Source: Candidatus Sulfurimonas baltica (GTDB taxonomy: Bacteria > Campylobacterota > Campylobacteria > Campylobacterales > Sulfurimonadaceae). Taken from it: a DNA stretch of 64,000 nucleotides. The notes under the pieces are model-generated. The model saw only the letters and a list, made by a program, of their open reading frames with translations. It made no database searches and was not told the DNA's origin. How positions within the stretch are numbered: the first letter of the stretch is position 1; each line of letters opens with the position of its first letter. Shown piece after piece: positions 34,801 through 42,449 of this stretch. The translations under genes were made by a program, and so were the position numbers. The DNA is taken from positions 2,480,001 to 2,544,000 of the forward strand of contig NZ_CP054492.1 in assembly GCF_015265455.1 (NCBI RefSeq). The letters run 5' to 3'.

Positions 34801-35399
34801 TAACTTGAATAATCTTTTGGTACTGTAAACACAACTCTAAAAGTAGTATTTACATCAGTAGAAGTCGAACTATAAAATAAAAAATCTGCGCCTGTATGAT
34901 CTTGACTTCTCAAGTATGCTATATTGCTTGGTGGAGTATATGTAAAGCTTGCTTTTCCTCCACTAATACCAACACCATTAGCTGGAGACATTTGTCCCAG
35001 ATAAGTCACCGGTACACCTGAAACATATGGATAACCAACAAGTATAGCCCCTTCTGTATTTCCTGTACCAGCAGTGTTAAATGCAGCAATATCAATGCCT
35101 ACCACTCCATCTGCTCCATTATCTTCTGTTACAGCAACACTTACCAATCCACTAGCAGTATCAACTATAGTGTATTGATCTGTGCTAATAGAAGCAGAAA
35201 GGTATCTAGGCTCAGTTGTTGCATTCACATCAATAGGTGGAAGAGTAGTATTAATATCAGGCGGAATAGTAGTATTCCCATCCACTGAAGTATTAATATC
35301 TACTGAAGAAGCACTTGGTGCATCACTATTGTCACTCTGACAACCAGTAAATGAAACAAGCAATAGTAAACTAAGTAGTAGCGATTTATATATATTCAT
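31851..35399 (-). CDS. Large lipoprotein with tandem Ig-like repeats
   Basis: 1182 residues. A lipoprotein signal ends in LVSFTGC (Cys20), followed by a Thr/Asn/Asp-rich linker. The body is a string of Ig-like (invasin/BIG_1-type) beta-sandwich domains, recognisable by TDANGHVVFNYTS or GKATFTYTAP, the turn that closes each domain. Two of them (about residues 193-418) are nearly identical over a 113-residue period; a third has diverged. It resembles the rod part of intimins and surface adhesins, but has no barrel of its own. Probably a surface-exposed adhesin anchored by its lipid (inference). Unusually rich in Asn, Thr and Asp. Followed by a barrel-protein gene. Confidence 0.7.
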   Translation of the reverse strand: MNIYKSLLLSLLLLVSFTGCQSDNSDAPSASSVDINTSVDGNTTIPPDINTTLPPIDVNATTEPRYLSASISTDQYTIVDTASGLVSVAVTEDNGADGVVGIDIAAFNTAGTGNTEGAILVGYPYVSGVPVTYLGQMSPANGVGISGGKASFTYTPPSNIAYLRSQDHTGADFLFYSSTSTDVNTTFRVVFTVPKDYSSYTLTSVPSDANITEGLQSKVIDVYLDDNSTGISKPAVGEVIMVDFFDGDSGSMNAFEGTTDANGHVVFNYTSIENVVHATTYALTFRMENDSSRIATTNLLVNTTVPTKDYSSYTLTSVPSDANITEGFQSKVIDVYLDDNSTGISKPAAGEVITLDYFDGSKGTMSSFSGTTDANGHAAFNYTSIENVVHATTYALTFRMENDSSKIATTNLLVNTTITTTDYSAYNLTLVDANRTITASSQVEVFDLYLEDNDSRPAANESILLDYFDGAVGTMNSFSGITDVNGHVAFTYTAPVNLTDLNTSTLTFKMQNNTSKDVNAVITVSPLLTQVPKIRLEKSEITVSESSENVSVKVLAFNDNGNVFNDGTISISYPSEIVDGNVSGGQFTQSEVAIVNGEAIFNFIAPNPLKSIPSLNFIFSYNSDVNATLTVNYEPSVIDVYLVEETKEITQNSQLISIEMNVVDGSNNPYSDGNVKVQFPDDIKENRDIGSFSDLNVSIVNGKATFTYTAPAQLDNNTSDIVFNFYHETNPTNKKAFTFTINPDSNQVATNYILYSSLSDNNITMGLETSKLMSFFIKDSDGALVPDANVTTFTTTILNPNLGTLSNTDGNETNTTSTTLDFTKNNITINVNSNIISGVIPIEVSATFLDVNNNEQNLSKVFNVIVVSGPPSAISLSYASTETNDGSTASFTENWILRVTDRYNNVVNSNPSVSMGMIAGYAVDSNLSGVGANNNLYFDTVDGGDIDGTANTFTAPNNVFANVNQATDSLVLFGDGFTYEASGKWSINTNTDSILDLIENYDGNDTSSLGFAVGNNHRQDPEGGEAIAIVEPKDGNYIMDDTGTMAIKVTYDYFLTGKSVMLWVNLVGYDLPTAKYVRVGEAKKITLRASGLEADVVNTSAGVVGATYRIPIKIKESPEWYRHANFAYSVKTSDNLQVNSVISSDNNLSNNVAYADVNVTDIGATPAAGTIEIVNILVADEF
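34143..34821 (-). repeat. Near-identical 339-bp tandem repeat inside the lipoprotein gene
   Basis: Two copies in direct order with a period of exactly 339 bases (113 codons): cttttgattg at 34406 and again at 34745; the stretches agaagagtcattctccattc and catgtactacattttctatt also recur. Differences are few and many are silent, showing a recent duplication or ongoing gene conversion. Confidence 0.85.
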
Positions 35400-35546
35400 T
35401 TGTAATCCCTTTATGATTTCACATTTTTTTTACAATAAAGAACAATATAATACATTAATAATTGTAAGATATAAATTAAATAGATAATTATGCACTGAAA
35501 AGGAACTAGCTGACTTTTTTAGTAACAATATGTAACTAAAACTAGC

Positions 35547-38285
35547 TTAAACTACAACTAACTTTACTTCATTTTTAAGCAAATAACATATATATCCATT
35601 TACCTCTTCGCCTGTTATCTCTTTAATGGCTTTGACATAGTAGCGAACTTGTTTTAAGTGGTGCTCACTGTAAGAGATAGAACTCTTATAATCTATAACA
35701 TTCCAGCTGTCAAACAGGCTCTCTGTATTTGTGTCACTTTTTACCAGTAGATCAATATATCTTAGGTTGTTTTTATATCTGATAGCTTGTTCTTTGTAAC
35801 ACTCACCGCTGGAGAGTCTCTTAAATTTCTCATTTTTCAAAAGCATTTTTACACGGTTTTGTATATCTTCAATCTCTTGTTCATCTAAAGAGTGTCCGTA
35901 TTTGTTGAGCATCATATCTTTGGCATTTATAATATTTTGCTCTTTGAAATCTCCAAGCATCTCCAACATGTAGTGAAGAGCCAAACCAAAGTTTATAGAC
36001 TTTAAGTCCTCCTCTTTCTCATCTTCAAGTTTTAAAATATCGCTTTGAGTTCCATAATAAAGATTTTTATAACTAAGATCTTTAAACTCTATTTGAGAAG
36101 CAGAGAAATTAGTGTTGCTTTCACATTTAAGAGTTCCGCTCTTCTTACATGTAAGGTCTAAAATCTCAAATATCGAGCCTTTTGATTTCATTATTACAAA
36201 AAGATTGTCTCGAGCTCTTGTAAATGCAACATAAAGAGCATTTAAACTATCCTCACGGACCAAACTCTTCTCTTTTAAGAGTGCATTTGCATACTTGGTG
36301 TCTATCGCGTCGCGACCCTTTATCCGGAGGTAAATATTTTTTAAAGTTATCCCCTCATACTCGTAGATTATGGTGTCTCTCTCTGGCGGAGCTTTTTTTA
36401 ATCTGTCCATAACTATGACATGCTCATACTCTAAACCTTTTGATTTATGAACCGTTAGGACTCTTACCCCGTTAAGCTCTGAAGCTGCAGCACTTGTATC
36501 TAAACGTTCATACTCAAAAAGAAGAGCTTCAATATCACTGTATTTTGAGATGGCGTTTAAAAACCTGATAAGATTAAAATCATCGCTGAAAAGTTCATAC
36601 TTCTCAATAACCTCTTTAACTACATGTAGAATCTTAACCTCATTCAAATCAACTCTTTTGATACCCCCGACCTCTTGTCTCACAAGAGCAAAAAAGTTGT
36701 ACATGTAGATATCTTCTCCAAAATAGAGATACTTCAAATACTCCAAAATCGCTTTCACGCTTCTTTGGTTTATTAGCTTTGTAGTTGTTTCTGTTACAAC
36801 CTCTATATTTTGAGCATTTAAAGACTGTTTAACCTCGCCGCCGTCACCGTTTGTGGCACATAAAATTGCTATTTCATTTATGTTTGCGCCATTACTAAGA
36901 AGTCTTTGAACCTGAGTTGTGACCTCCTGCAAAAGTTCGTCATTTTGGACAACTTCTACATAACCGCCGTTTGCTTCTGGCCTAACCAACTGGGAAGAGT
37001 AGTTTTTTATCTTATCAATAAAAGCACTATTTACAAACTCAATAACCTCTTTTTGTGAGCGGTAGTTCGTCAGCAGTTTTTCTACATGTGTGTTGTTTTC
37101 CTCTTGAACAGTCCCAAACAGAGATGAAACACCGCCGCGAAATCTGTAAATAGACTGCTTTACATCTCCGACAAAAAAGAAACTCCCGTTTTCAAAAATC
37201 CCGTTTCCTGATGTAATCTCATTAATCAGCGGTTTCATAATCTCATACTGCAATATGCTTGTGTCTTGGAACTCATCCAGCAACATATGCTCTATTTGTG
37301 AGTCAAGCCTAAAGTATAAAAACTCACTGTCGTCAATCAGGTTTAAAATCTCATAAACCAAATATGTAACATCAGAAAAACTAAGTTCGCTGTCATCCAT
37401 GTAGAGAGCTTTTTTGCTCTTTGCGTAGATGTCAACCAGCTCTTTTATACCAAAGAAGAAGTTCTGCTCTTTTGCACGGTTTTGATTTTTTATAGCCTCT
37501 TGAATTTTGAGTAGCAAATCATCCATTACAGGGGTGAAACACTTTTTAAAAGTGCTGTAATCAAGGGACTCTCTTGCTATCCAAGCCTTTTGGCTGAGTT
37601 CATAAAAGTTTTCTGCCTCTACTGATTTTATAGCGGTTTTCGAAGCTGCTTCGCAAGACTCAACGAGTGCTCTTAGCTCTGACATGTAAAGCATAGCCTC
37701 CTCTTCGAACTGCAAATAATTCTGCTTTGAAAACTCCATATCTTTAAGCTCAGAAAACTTCACATAAAACTCATCCAAAAGCGTAAAGATATCTGTAAGT
37801 CGTTTTTTTGAAGAGAGCGAGAGAGTTATCAGAGTCTCTTTTTTACCTGCAACTGTCACCTCTTTTAAAAATCGTGAAAGAAGTTTAAGTTCGTGCTGAG
37901 ATGCAAAAGTAGAGAAGTCAGGCATCAAAGAGGCATACAGAGAAAACTTTCTAAGTATCTGCGTGAAAAAGCTGTCAATCGTCATAATTTTTGTATGTGA
38001 GTTTAAAAACTCATTTAAAATTCTTTGACGGTTCTCAAGCAGGAACTCGCGCGGCAACTCTGTGACTTTAACTATCTCATCAAGCTCCCCACGATTCTCA
38101 AGCTCTTCGAGAGTTGAGACAACTCTCTCCTGCATCTCACTGGCAGCCTTGTTTGTAAAGGTAAGTGCCAATATCTTAGACGGTTGTGCCCCCTGAAACA
38201 GCAGACTAAGGTAACGGACAACGAGCATAAAAGTCTTACCGCTTCCCGCACTTGCTTCGTAAGCTAGATTATTTATAAATGCCAT
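35547..38285 (-). CDS. addA: AddA-like UvrD-family helicase-nuclease
   Basis: Helicase-nuclease of the AddAB double-strand break processing enzyme. 912 residues: Walker A EASAGSGKTFMLVVRYL, ILALTFTNKAASEMQERV, motif II LLDEFQDTSILQYE, VGDVKQSIYRFRGG, TNYRSQKEVI, VLTVHKSKGLEYEHV and VAFTRARDNLFV, then a C-terminal PD-(D/E)XK nuclease (FGLALHYMLEML, WNVIDYKSS). It is shorter than Bacillus AddA. Its ATG shares a base with the stop of a small upstream reading frame (TAATG). Its partner addB is 4.2 kb upstream, with foreign-looking genes between. One exact CTACATGTAG (36620) reads as LHV. Confidence 0.88.
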   Translation of the reverse strand: MAFINNLAYEASAGSGKTFMLVVRYLSLLFQGAQPSKILALTFTNKAASEMQERVVSTLEELENRGELDEIVKVTELPREFLLENRQRILNEFLNSHTKIMTIDSFFTQILRKFSLYASLMPDFSTFASQHELKLLSRFLKEVTVAGKKETLITLSLSSKKRLTDIFTLLDEFYVKFSELKDMEFSKQNYLQFEEEAMLYMSELRALVESCEAASKTAIKSVEAENFYELSQKAWIARESLDYSTFKKCFTPVMDDLLLKIQEAIKNQNRAKEQNFFFGIKELVDIYAKSKKALYMDDSELSFSDVTYLVYEILNLIDDSEFLYFRLDSQIEHMLLDEFQDTSILQYEIMKPLINEITSGNGIFENGSFFFVGDVKQSIYRFRGGVSSLFGTVQEENNTHVEKLLTNYRSQKEVIEFVNSAFIDKIKNYSSQLVRPEANGGYVEVVQNDELLQEVTTQVQRLLSNGANINEIAILCATNGDGGEVKQSLNAQNIEVVTETTTKLINQRSVKAILEYLKYLYFGEDIYMYNFFALVRQEVGGIKRVDLNEVKILHVVKEVIEKYELFSDDFNLIRFLNAISKYSDIEALLFEYERLDTSAAASELNGVRVLTVHKSKGLEYEHVIVMDRLKKAPPERDTIIYEYEGITLKNIYLRIKGRDAIDTKYANALLKEKSLVREDSLNALYVAFTRARDNLFVIMKSKGSIFEILDLTCKKSGTLKCESNTNFSASQIEFKDLSYKNLYYGTQSDILKLEDEKEEDLKSINFGLALHYMLEMLGDFKEQNIINAKDMMLNKYGHSLDEQEIEDIQNRVKMLLKNEKFKRLSSGECYKEQAIRYKNNLRYIDLLVKSDTNTESLFDSWNVIDYKSSISYSEHHLKQVRYYVKAIKEITGEEVNGYICYLLKNEVKLVVV

Positions 38286-38449
38286 TACTTATCCAACAAT
38301 TCATTTAATTCTTGCTCCCAACAAAACATGAGCAAAGCACTATTTACCGTGCTGGCGATTTTTGTTTGCGAATAGTTTATTTTAGATTTTATATCTATAA
38401 TAAAGGCTTTGTATTCTTTTGTTGTATTTATATTTGTTGGTTTATTCAT
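38285..38449 (-). pseudogene. Remnant of a DUF1016 (YhcG-like) N-terminal domain, coupled to addA
   Basis: A 54-codon reading frame starting at ATG 38449 (MNKPTNINTTKEYKAF), with IDIKSKINYSQTKIASTVN and LLMFCW, which resembles the first helices of DUF1016 nuclease-like proteins (pattern EYKxFxxxIKxxI...AxxxVNxxLLxxYW). The rest of the 300-plus residue protein is missing, and the frame ends EQELNELLDK, probably from another source. Its TAA overlaps the addA ATG. Most likely a truncated leftover that now leads into addA. It could be a real small protein. Confidence 0.5.
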
Positions 38450-38507
38450 TTTCTATTTTACCTTTTTATACTTACTTGCAAATCTCTAAGAGTAAAGATT
38501 TTGTTTT

Positions 38508-39514
38508 TTATATTAGCTGAAGCTCTTTGCTTATATCTTTGATGAGTTTTGAAAATGGCTGTTTTGATAAATCCTCATTTTCATCAATAAGATTAAAAAT
38601 ATCTTTTTTGATTTGCTGGAACGGTATGCCTGTTAAATCTTGCAACTCTCTGAGTCTGCTCTCTGGATAAAGTTCTGCATTTTGAATCATTTTAAAAACT
38701 ATATCTTTGTGTACTTTGTAGCGTTCATTGAGTTTGAAAATTTCTATGTATTTATCGTACTGATTTGTATAGTTTTCTTTGAGTGGTATATCAATATTCT
38801 TCTCTTTCTCTTCTTTTGATGTAATATGTAAATTTTTGCAATTTTTATTTAAAAAGAGTTTGAATTTTACTTTTTCGTGAAAATCGAAATTTGCATCATT
38901 TGGTGCGATACAAGTTTCATTTTGAAATATTCCTACCTTTGCATCTTGCTCAAAAGTATTTAGTTCCCCTTTCACTTTTTTTGAATTACAAGTTGGACAA
39001 GATGGAATAAGATTATAAAAACTAAGTGCCAAATACGGATAAGTAGCTTTATCAAAAAATGGTCAAGTTGAAAAGTTGAAACTTCTTTTTTTGCATCAAA
39101 ATTTGTAATAAAATCTTTGTTACAATAAAAGCAAGTTCTAAAATTAAAATTTTTTGTGAGAAATGGGGTTATCTTTTTACTTTGATTATTCCCTTCATAT
39201 TTAAATTTTTCTTTTATTTTATCTTTTGCTCCATAAATCAATATTTCTTTTTTTTCTTTTGCTCTAGGATTTTTAATTTTCTTGATAAGCATTGATTGTT
39301 CGATAATCTTCAATTCAATTTTATTTATTAAACATTTTAAATTATCTGCTTTAGCCAATATAATATCTTTAAAATCTATATTTAAAAAAATAATGTTGAA
39401 TGGATATTCTTTTTTTAACTCATCAAAGCTACTGCTATCAAATAAATTGTAATATTCATTTTCTAAGTCAAATTTTTCATCTTGTAAATAATTTGAATAA
39501 TCAAGCTTTATCAT
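38508..39514 (-). pseudogene. HNH endonuclease (PtuB-like), split by a frame change at 39053-39059
   Basis: One gene in two frames. From ATG 39514 the first frame runs through CFYCNK (Cys128, Cys131) to FQLDH (His152). It then leaves the expected sequence. The frame one base back continues DKATYPYLALSFYNLIPSCPTCNSKK and 140 further residues to 38508. Read together this is a 335-residue HNH nuclease with two CXXC pairs and the DH motif, similar to the nuclease of Septu systems. The change falls on TTTTTTG, read in frame as T TTT TTG, a -1 slippery heptamer. It could be programmed frameshifting, a recent mutation or a sequence error. It overlaps the ATPase gene by 14 bases, as in two-gene defence operons. 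Confidence 0.75.
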
Positions 39515-41138
39515 CTAAACTCTCTCGTAACTTTTCAAGTCTTTTTATTTCTTTGTCTAAAAACTCTTTTTTGCCATGAAATAAAATTTCCAGTTCATCC
39601 AAATAATTTTTCATAATAGTTTTTAAAAATGGCTCACCGATGATTCTTTGGATATTTTCAAAGTCTTTTTTATTTTCATTATATTTTTTTAAATAAGTTT
39701 TTTGAGGATTTTTGCTTTTTTTAACTTTGTCATAAAATTCTTTAATCTCATTAATTTTCTCTTTCGCAAACTCACCCATAAGCCCATCTTTCATAAAAAA
39801 ACCGTCAGAAAGCAGAGTGTGGATATTTGCTCCGAAAGGATTAAGTTCAATATACTTACTTACATTTATACAATTTCCATTTTCTAATCCATTTATCTTT
39901 AATTTTGGATATTTTTTCTTTGTTTCATCATCAAACTTATCTAAAAATATCACATTTTCTTTTGGTAGGTCTGAGAGAATGAATGGAGAGTGAGAGGCTA
40001 TTATAATATGTAGATTTTCTACTAATTCATTTTCTTGAATAAAATCAAGTATGATTTTTAAAATTCGTTTTTGCCAATTTGGATGAAGATACAACTCTAT
40101 TTCATCAAAAAGTACTATATTACTTTTGCTTTTAAATTGGGATAGCATAAAGTCTATTCTTTCCAAATAAAATAAAATTGTTTTTTCTCCTGCACTTAAT
40201 TTGATAGTTTTATTCTCTTCTGTTTGAAAAGTTAATTGAAACTCTTCTGCTAAATTTGCAGATGAAACCAAAGTAAAAAATGTTTTATAATCATCACTTT
40301 CAATAATTAAATTATTATCTATTTTTATTAAAAAATTTATTATTTTATCAATTTTATCAGGTACACTTTCATCTATTGCTCTTGATAGGTCACCATCGGG
40401 TGTGTTAGAAATTTTTATTTCTTCAAGCTTTTTTTCTGTATAGTCAATTTTAATACTATATGGCTGTTTTATTTTAAAAACTTCAAAAAATAGCTTTTTG
40501 TACTTATCATCAACTAATAAATTACCTATTGCATAAGTTTGAAAAAAGTTAAATTGTGAAAGTTTGAATCCTGAAAAAGTTGGATACAAACTATTTTCTT
40601 TATATAAATTAAAATCATTTTTTCTATAAATACCATAATACTTTATAGGGTCTTCTGGACTTGGTGAATCATTTTCAATAATTCCTTCTCTTTCTAAATG
40701 AGATATATTTAAATAATATACATCAAAATGATGCTTTAAATTTACTTTTGGATTATGTTCATTTGTACCCTCCTTACTATGCACAAAAGAAATATGTTTC
40801 TCAATATGTATGTCTGGATTTATCACATTTATATTGCCTGAATAACAAATGTTATCTATTCCGTTATTTAAGACATAAAAAAAGTTCAGTTCATCCACAA
40901 AATATGAGACAGTTAATATTTTTGAGATTATTTCAAATAAACTACTTTTGCCACTCCCATTCTCCCCAACAATAGCAGTAATATTGATATTATCAGGAAA
41001 AATACTCACATAGTCTTTGCTTTTATCATCAATAGTTAAATTTTCGCCATCAAACTTACACTCAAACCTAGGCGAAAAATTAAACCCTTGATGATGTATA
41101 TTTTTATAATCTTCAACCCATAAATAAACTAACTCCAT
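39501..41138 (-). CDS. SMC/ABC-type AAA ATPase, PtuA-like, of a Septu-like defence pair
   Basis: 545 residues: Walker A IVGENGSGKSSLFE (58-71), an insert with a coiled middle, an ABC-like signature IKLSAGEKTILFYLERIDF near 315, Walker B KSNIVLFDEIELYLHP near 340, and the switch IIASHSPFILSDLP. The C-terminus is a lysine-rich helical tail without a TOPRIM nuclease, which fits PtuA of Septu rather than OLD nucleases. It overlaps an HNH nuclease gene downstream by 14 bases. In Septu the ATPase and HNH nuclease act together against phages (family knowledge); similar ATPases serve in retrons and restriction systems. A and T are richer here than in the flanking addB and addA. Confidence 0.75.
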   Translation of the reverse strand: MELVYLWVEDYKNIHHQGFNFSPRFECKFDGENLTIDDKSKDYVSIFPDNINITAIVGENGSGKSSLFEIISKILTVSYFVDELNFFYVLNNGIDNICYSGNINVINPDIHIEKHISFVHSKEGTNEHNPKVNLKHHFDVYYLNISHLEREGIIENDSPSPEDPIKYYGIYRKNDFNLYKENSLYPTFSGFKLSQFNFFQTYAIGNLLVDDKYKKLFFEVFKIKQPYSIKIDYTEKKLEEIKISNTPDGDLSRAIDESVPDKIDKIINFLIKIDNNLIIESDDYKTFFTLVSSANLAEEFQLTFQTEENKTIKLSAGEKTILFYLERIDFMLSQFKSKSNIVLFDEIELYLHPNWQKRILKIILDFIQENELVENLHIIIASHSPFILSDLPKENVIFLDKFDDETKKKYPKLKINGLENGNCINVSKYIELNPFGANIHTLLSDGFFMKDGLMGEFAKEKINEIKEFYDKVKKSKNPQKTYLKKYNENKKDFENIQRIIGEPFLKTIMKNYLDELEILFHGKKEFLDKEIKRLEKLRESLDDKA

Positions 41139-41160
41139 CCTGTCCCCTTATTTCTCAAAA

Positions 41161-42363
41161 TCACAAAAACATCCCAAACGGTAAAGCTACCAAATCATCC
41201 CCAAACTCTACAACCATTTCGCCATTGTAAAAGACCACGCCTAAGCACTTTTGCTCACATCTGCTTTGAAAGTCGATGATGTGTTTAAAGTCATCTTTTT
41301 TGACACTGCTGCTTTGTTTTACCTCTATGGCGAGTATCTCATTGTCCACTTCGACTATAAAATCTATCTCTTTTTTGTCGTTTGTTCTGTAGTGGTAGAG
41401 TGTGCCGCTTTTTTGCATGTAAGAGAGGTGTTTTTGGAGTTCGCAAAAAATGTAGGTCTCAAAAACTTGTCCGCTGTAAGGTGAGCTAAGGAGTTTCTCT
41501 TTGGAATCGATTCGAAGCAGTGAGCAAAGTACTCCCGTGTCGTTGAAAAACACCTTAGGCGACTTTGTAAATTGTTTGCCGATGTTCGCAAAATAGGGCT
41601 TCAGAAGTGAGGCTTGGTAGATGCGGTTTATGATAGAGAGGTAGTTGTCCGTTGTGACATCTTTTATGCCTATGTCGTTGCTTAGGCTTGACTTGTTTAG
41701 GAGTGTGCCGCTTCTTGAAGCAAGAACATTGACAAACTTGATAAAGCTGTCAATATCCCGTATATCCGCCAAATCTCTTGCATCTCTCTCTATGTAGGTT
41801 GCGATGTAAGACTTAAACCATAAGTCTCTTGGCATCCCCTCAAGCGTTAAGATTTCAGGATACCCGCCGTCAATAATATGTTTGATAGTCTCCTCGCTAT
41901 ACTCTTTTTTGGCAAGTTTGAACTCTCTTTTGAGAAGCTTTTCTATCACATTTTCATGGGGTTTGTCATTTTTCTCTTTTGAACTGAGCGGATGAAGTCT
42001 TAGCTCGCAAAGCCTCCCTGCAAGGGTATCTTTTGCATCTTTGTGGTCAAGCACATTAGAACTGCCTGTAAGCAAAAAGCTCCCATTCACCCTCTCTTTG
42101 TCTATTTGCATTTTCATATACTCAAGGAGTGTAGGCACTTTTTGTATCTCATCGAGGCAGATGGGGAGTTCGAGGTTTTTAAGAAAAGCTTTTGGATTCT
42201 CTTTTGCGTAGAGTCTTAGCTCTCCATCATCAAAAGTGAGGTAATTTTGAAATTTTTCTAGTGCAAGTGTCGATTTGCCTACTTGTCTTGCTCCATTTAA
42301 AAGTACAATAGGGAATGTCTCAAGAGCTATTTTTAAAATGGTTTCTAAAGTTCTTATTTTCAT
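41161..42363 (-). CDS. AAA_14/DUF4143 ATPase with PD-(D/E)XK-like C-terminal end
   Basis: 400 residues. An N-terminal P-loop (VLLNGARQVGKSTLALEKF) with ICLDEIQKVPTLLEYMK (Walker B) and LLTGSSNVLDHKDAKDTLAGR is the AAA_14 pattern; ATYIERDARDLADIRD and FFNDTGVLCSLL mark DUF4143. The end has RTNDKKEIDFIVEVDNEILAIEVKQS, the E...D...EVK pattern of a nuclease fold, which may be active. Such ATPases are common in accessory DNA and of unknown role. It has its own promoter and begins the inserted block; the Septu-like ATPase gene starts 22 bases after it. Confidence 0.88.
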   Translation of the reverse strand: MKIRTLETILKIALETFPIVLLNGARQVGKSTLALEKFQNYLTFDDGELRLYAKENPKAFLKNLELPICLDEIQKVPTLLEYMKMQIDKERVNGSFLLTGSSNVLDHKDAKDTLAGRLCELRLHPLSSKEKNDKPHENVIEKLLKREFKLAKKEYSEETIKHIIDGGYPEILTLEGMPRDLWFKSYIATYIERDARDLADIRDIDSFIKFVNVLASRSGTLLNKSSLSNDIGIKDVTTDNYLSIINRIYQASLLKPYFANIGKQFTKSPKVFFNDTGVLCSLLRIDSKEKLLSSPYSGQVFETYIFCELQKHLSYMQKSGTLYHYRTNDKKEIDFIVEVDNEILAIEVKQSSSVKKDDFKHIIDFQSRCEQKCLGVVFYNGEMVVEFGDDLVALPFGMFL

Positions 42364-42377
42364 ATTTACCCCTATAG

Positions 42378-42399
42378 TGGTATATTTTATACCATTATA
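42378..42399 (-). promoter_or_regulatory. Promoter and palindromic operator of the inserted block
   Basis: TATAAT (minus strand 42399-42394), then the perfect inverted repeat TGGTATA AAA TATACCA (42378-42394) over the expected transcription start, 15 bases before the DUF4143 ATG. Suggests the block is transcribed from its own repressible promoter rather than only from that of addB. Confidence 0.5.
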
Positions 42400-42449
42400 C
42401 TATATATTTTATAAATTTTGTCGCTACATCCAACTCTTAAAAAAGATAA

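Noticed and set aside
38508-39032. Separate gene starting at TTG 39032
   Set aside because: It lies in the -1 frame of the HNH gene, shares its domain, and has no ribosome binding site; it is the second half of the frameshifted gene.
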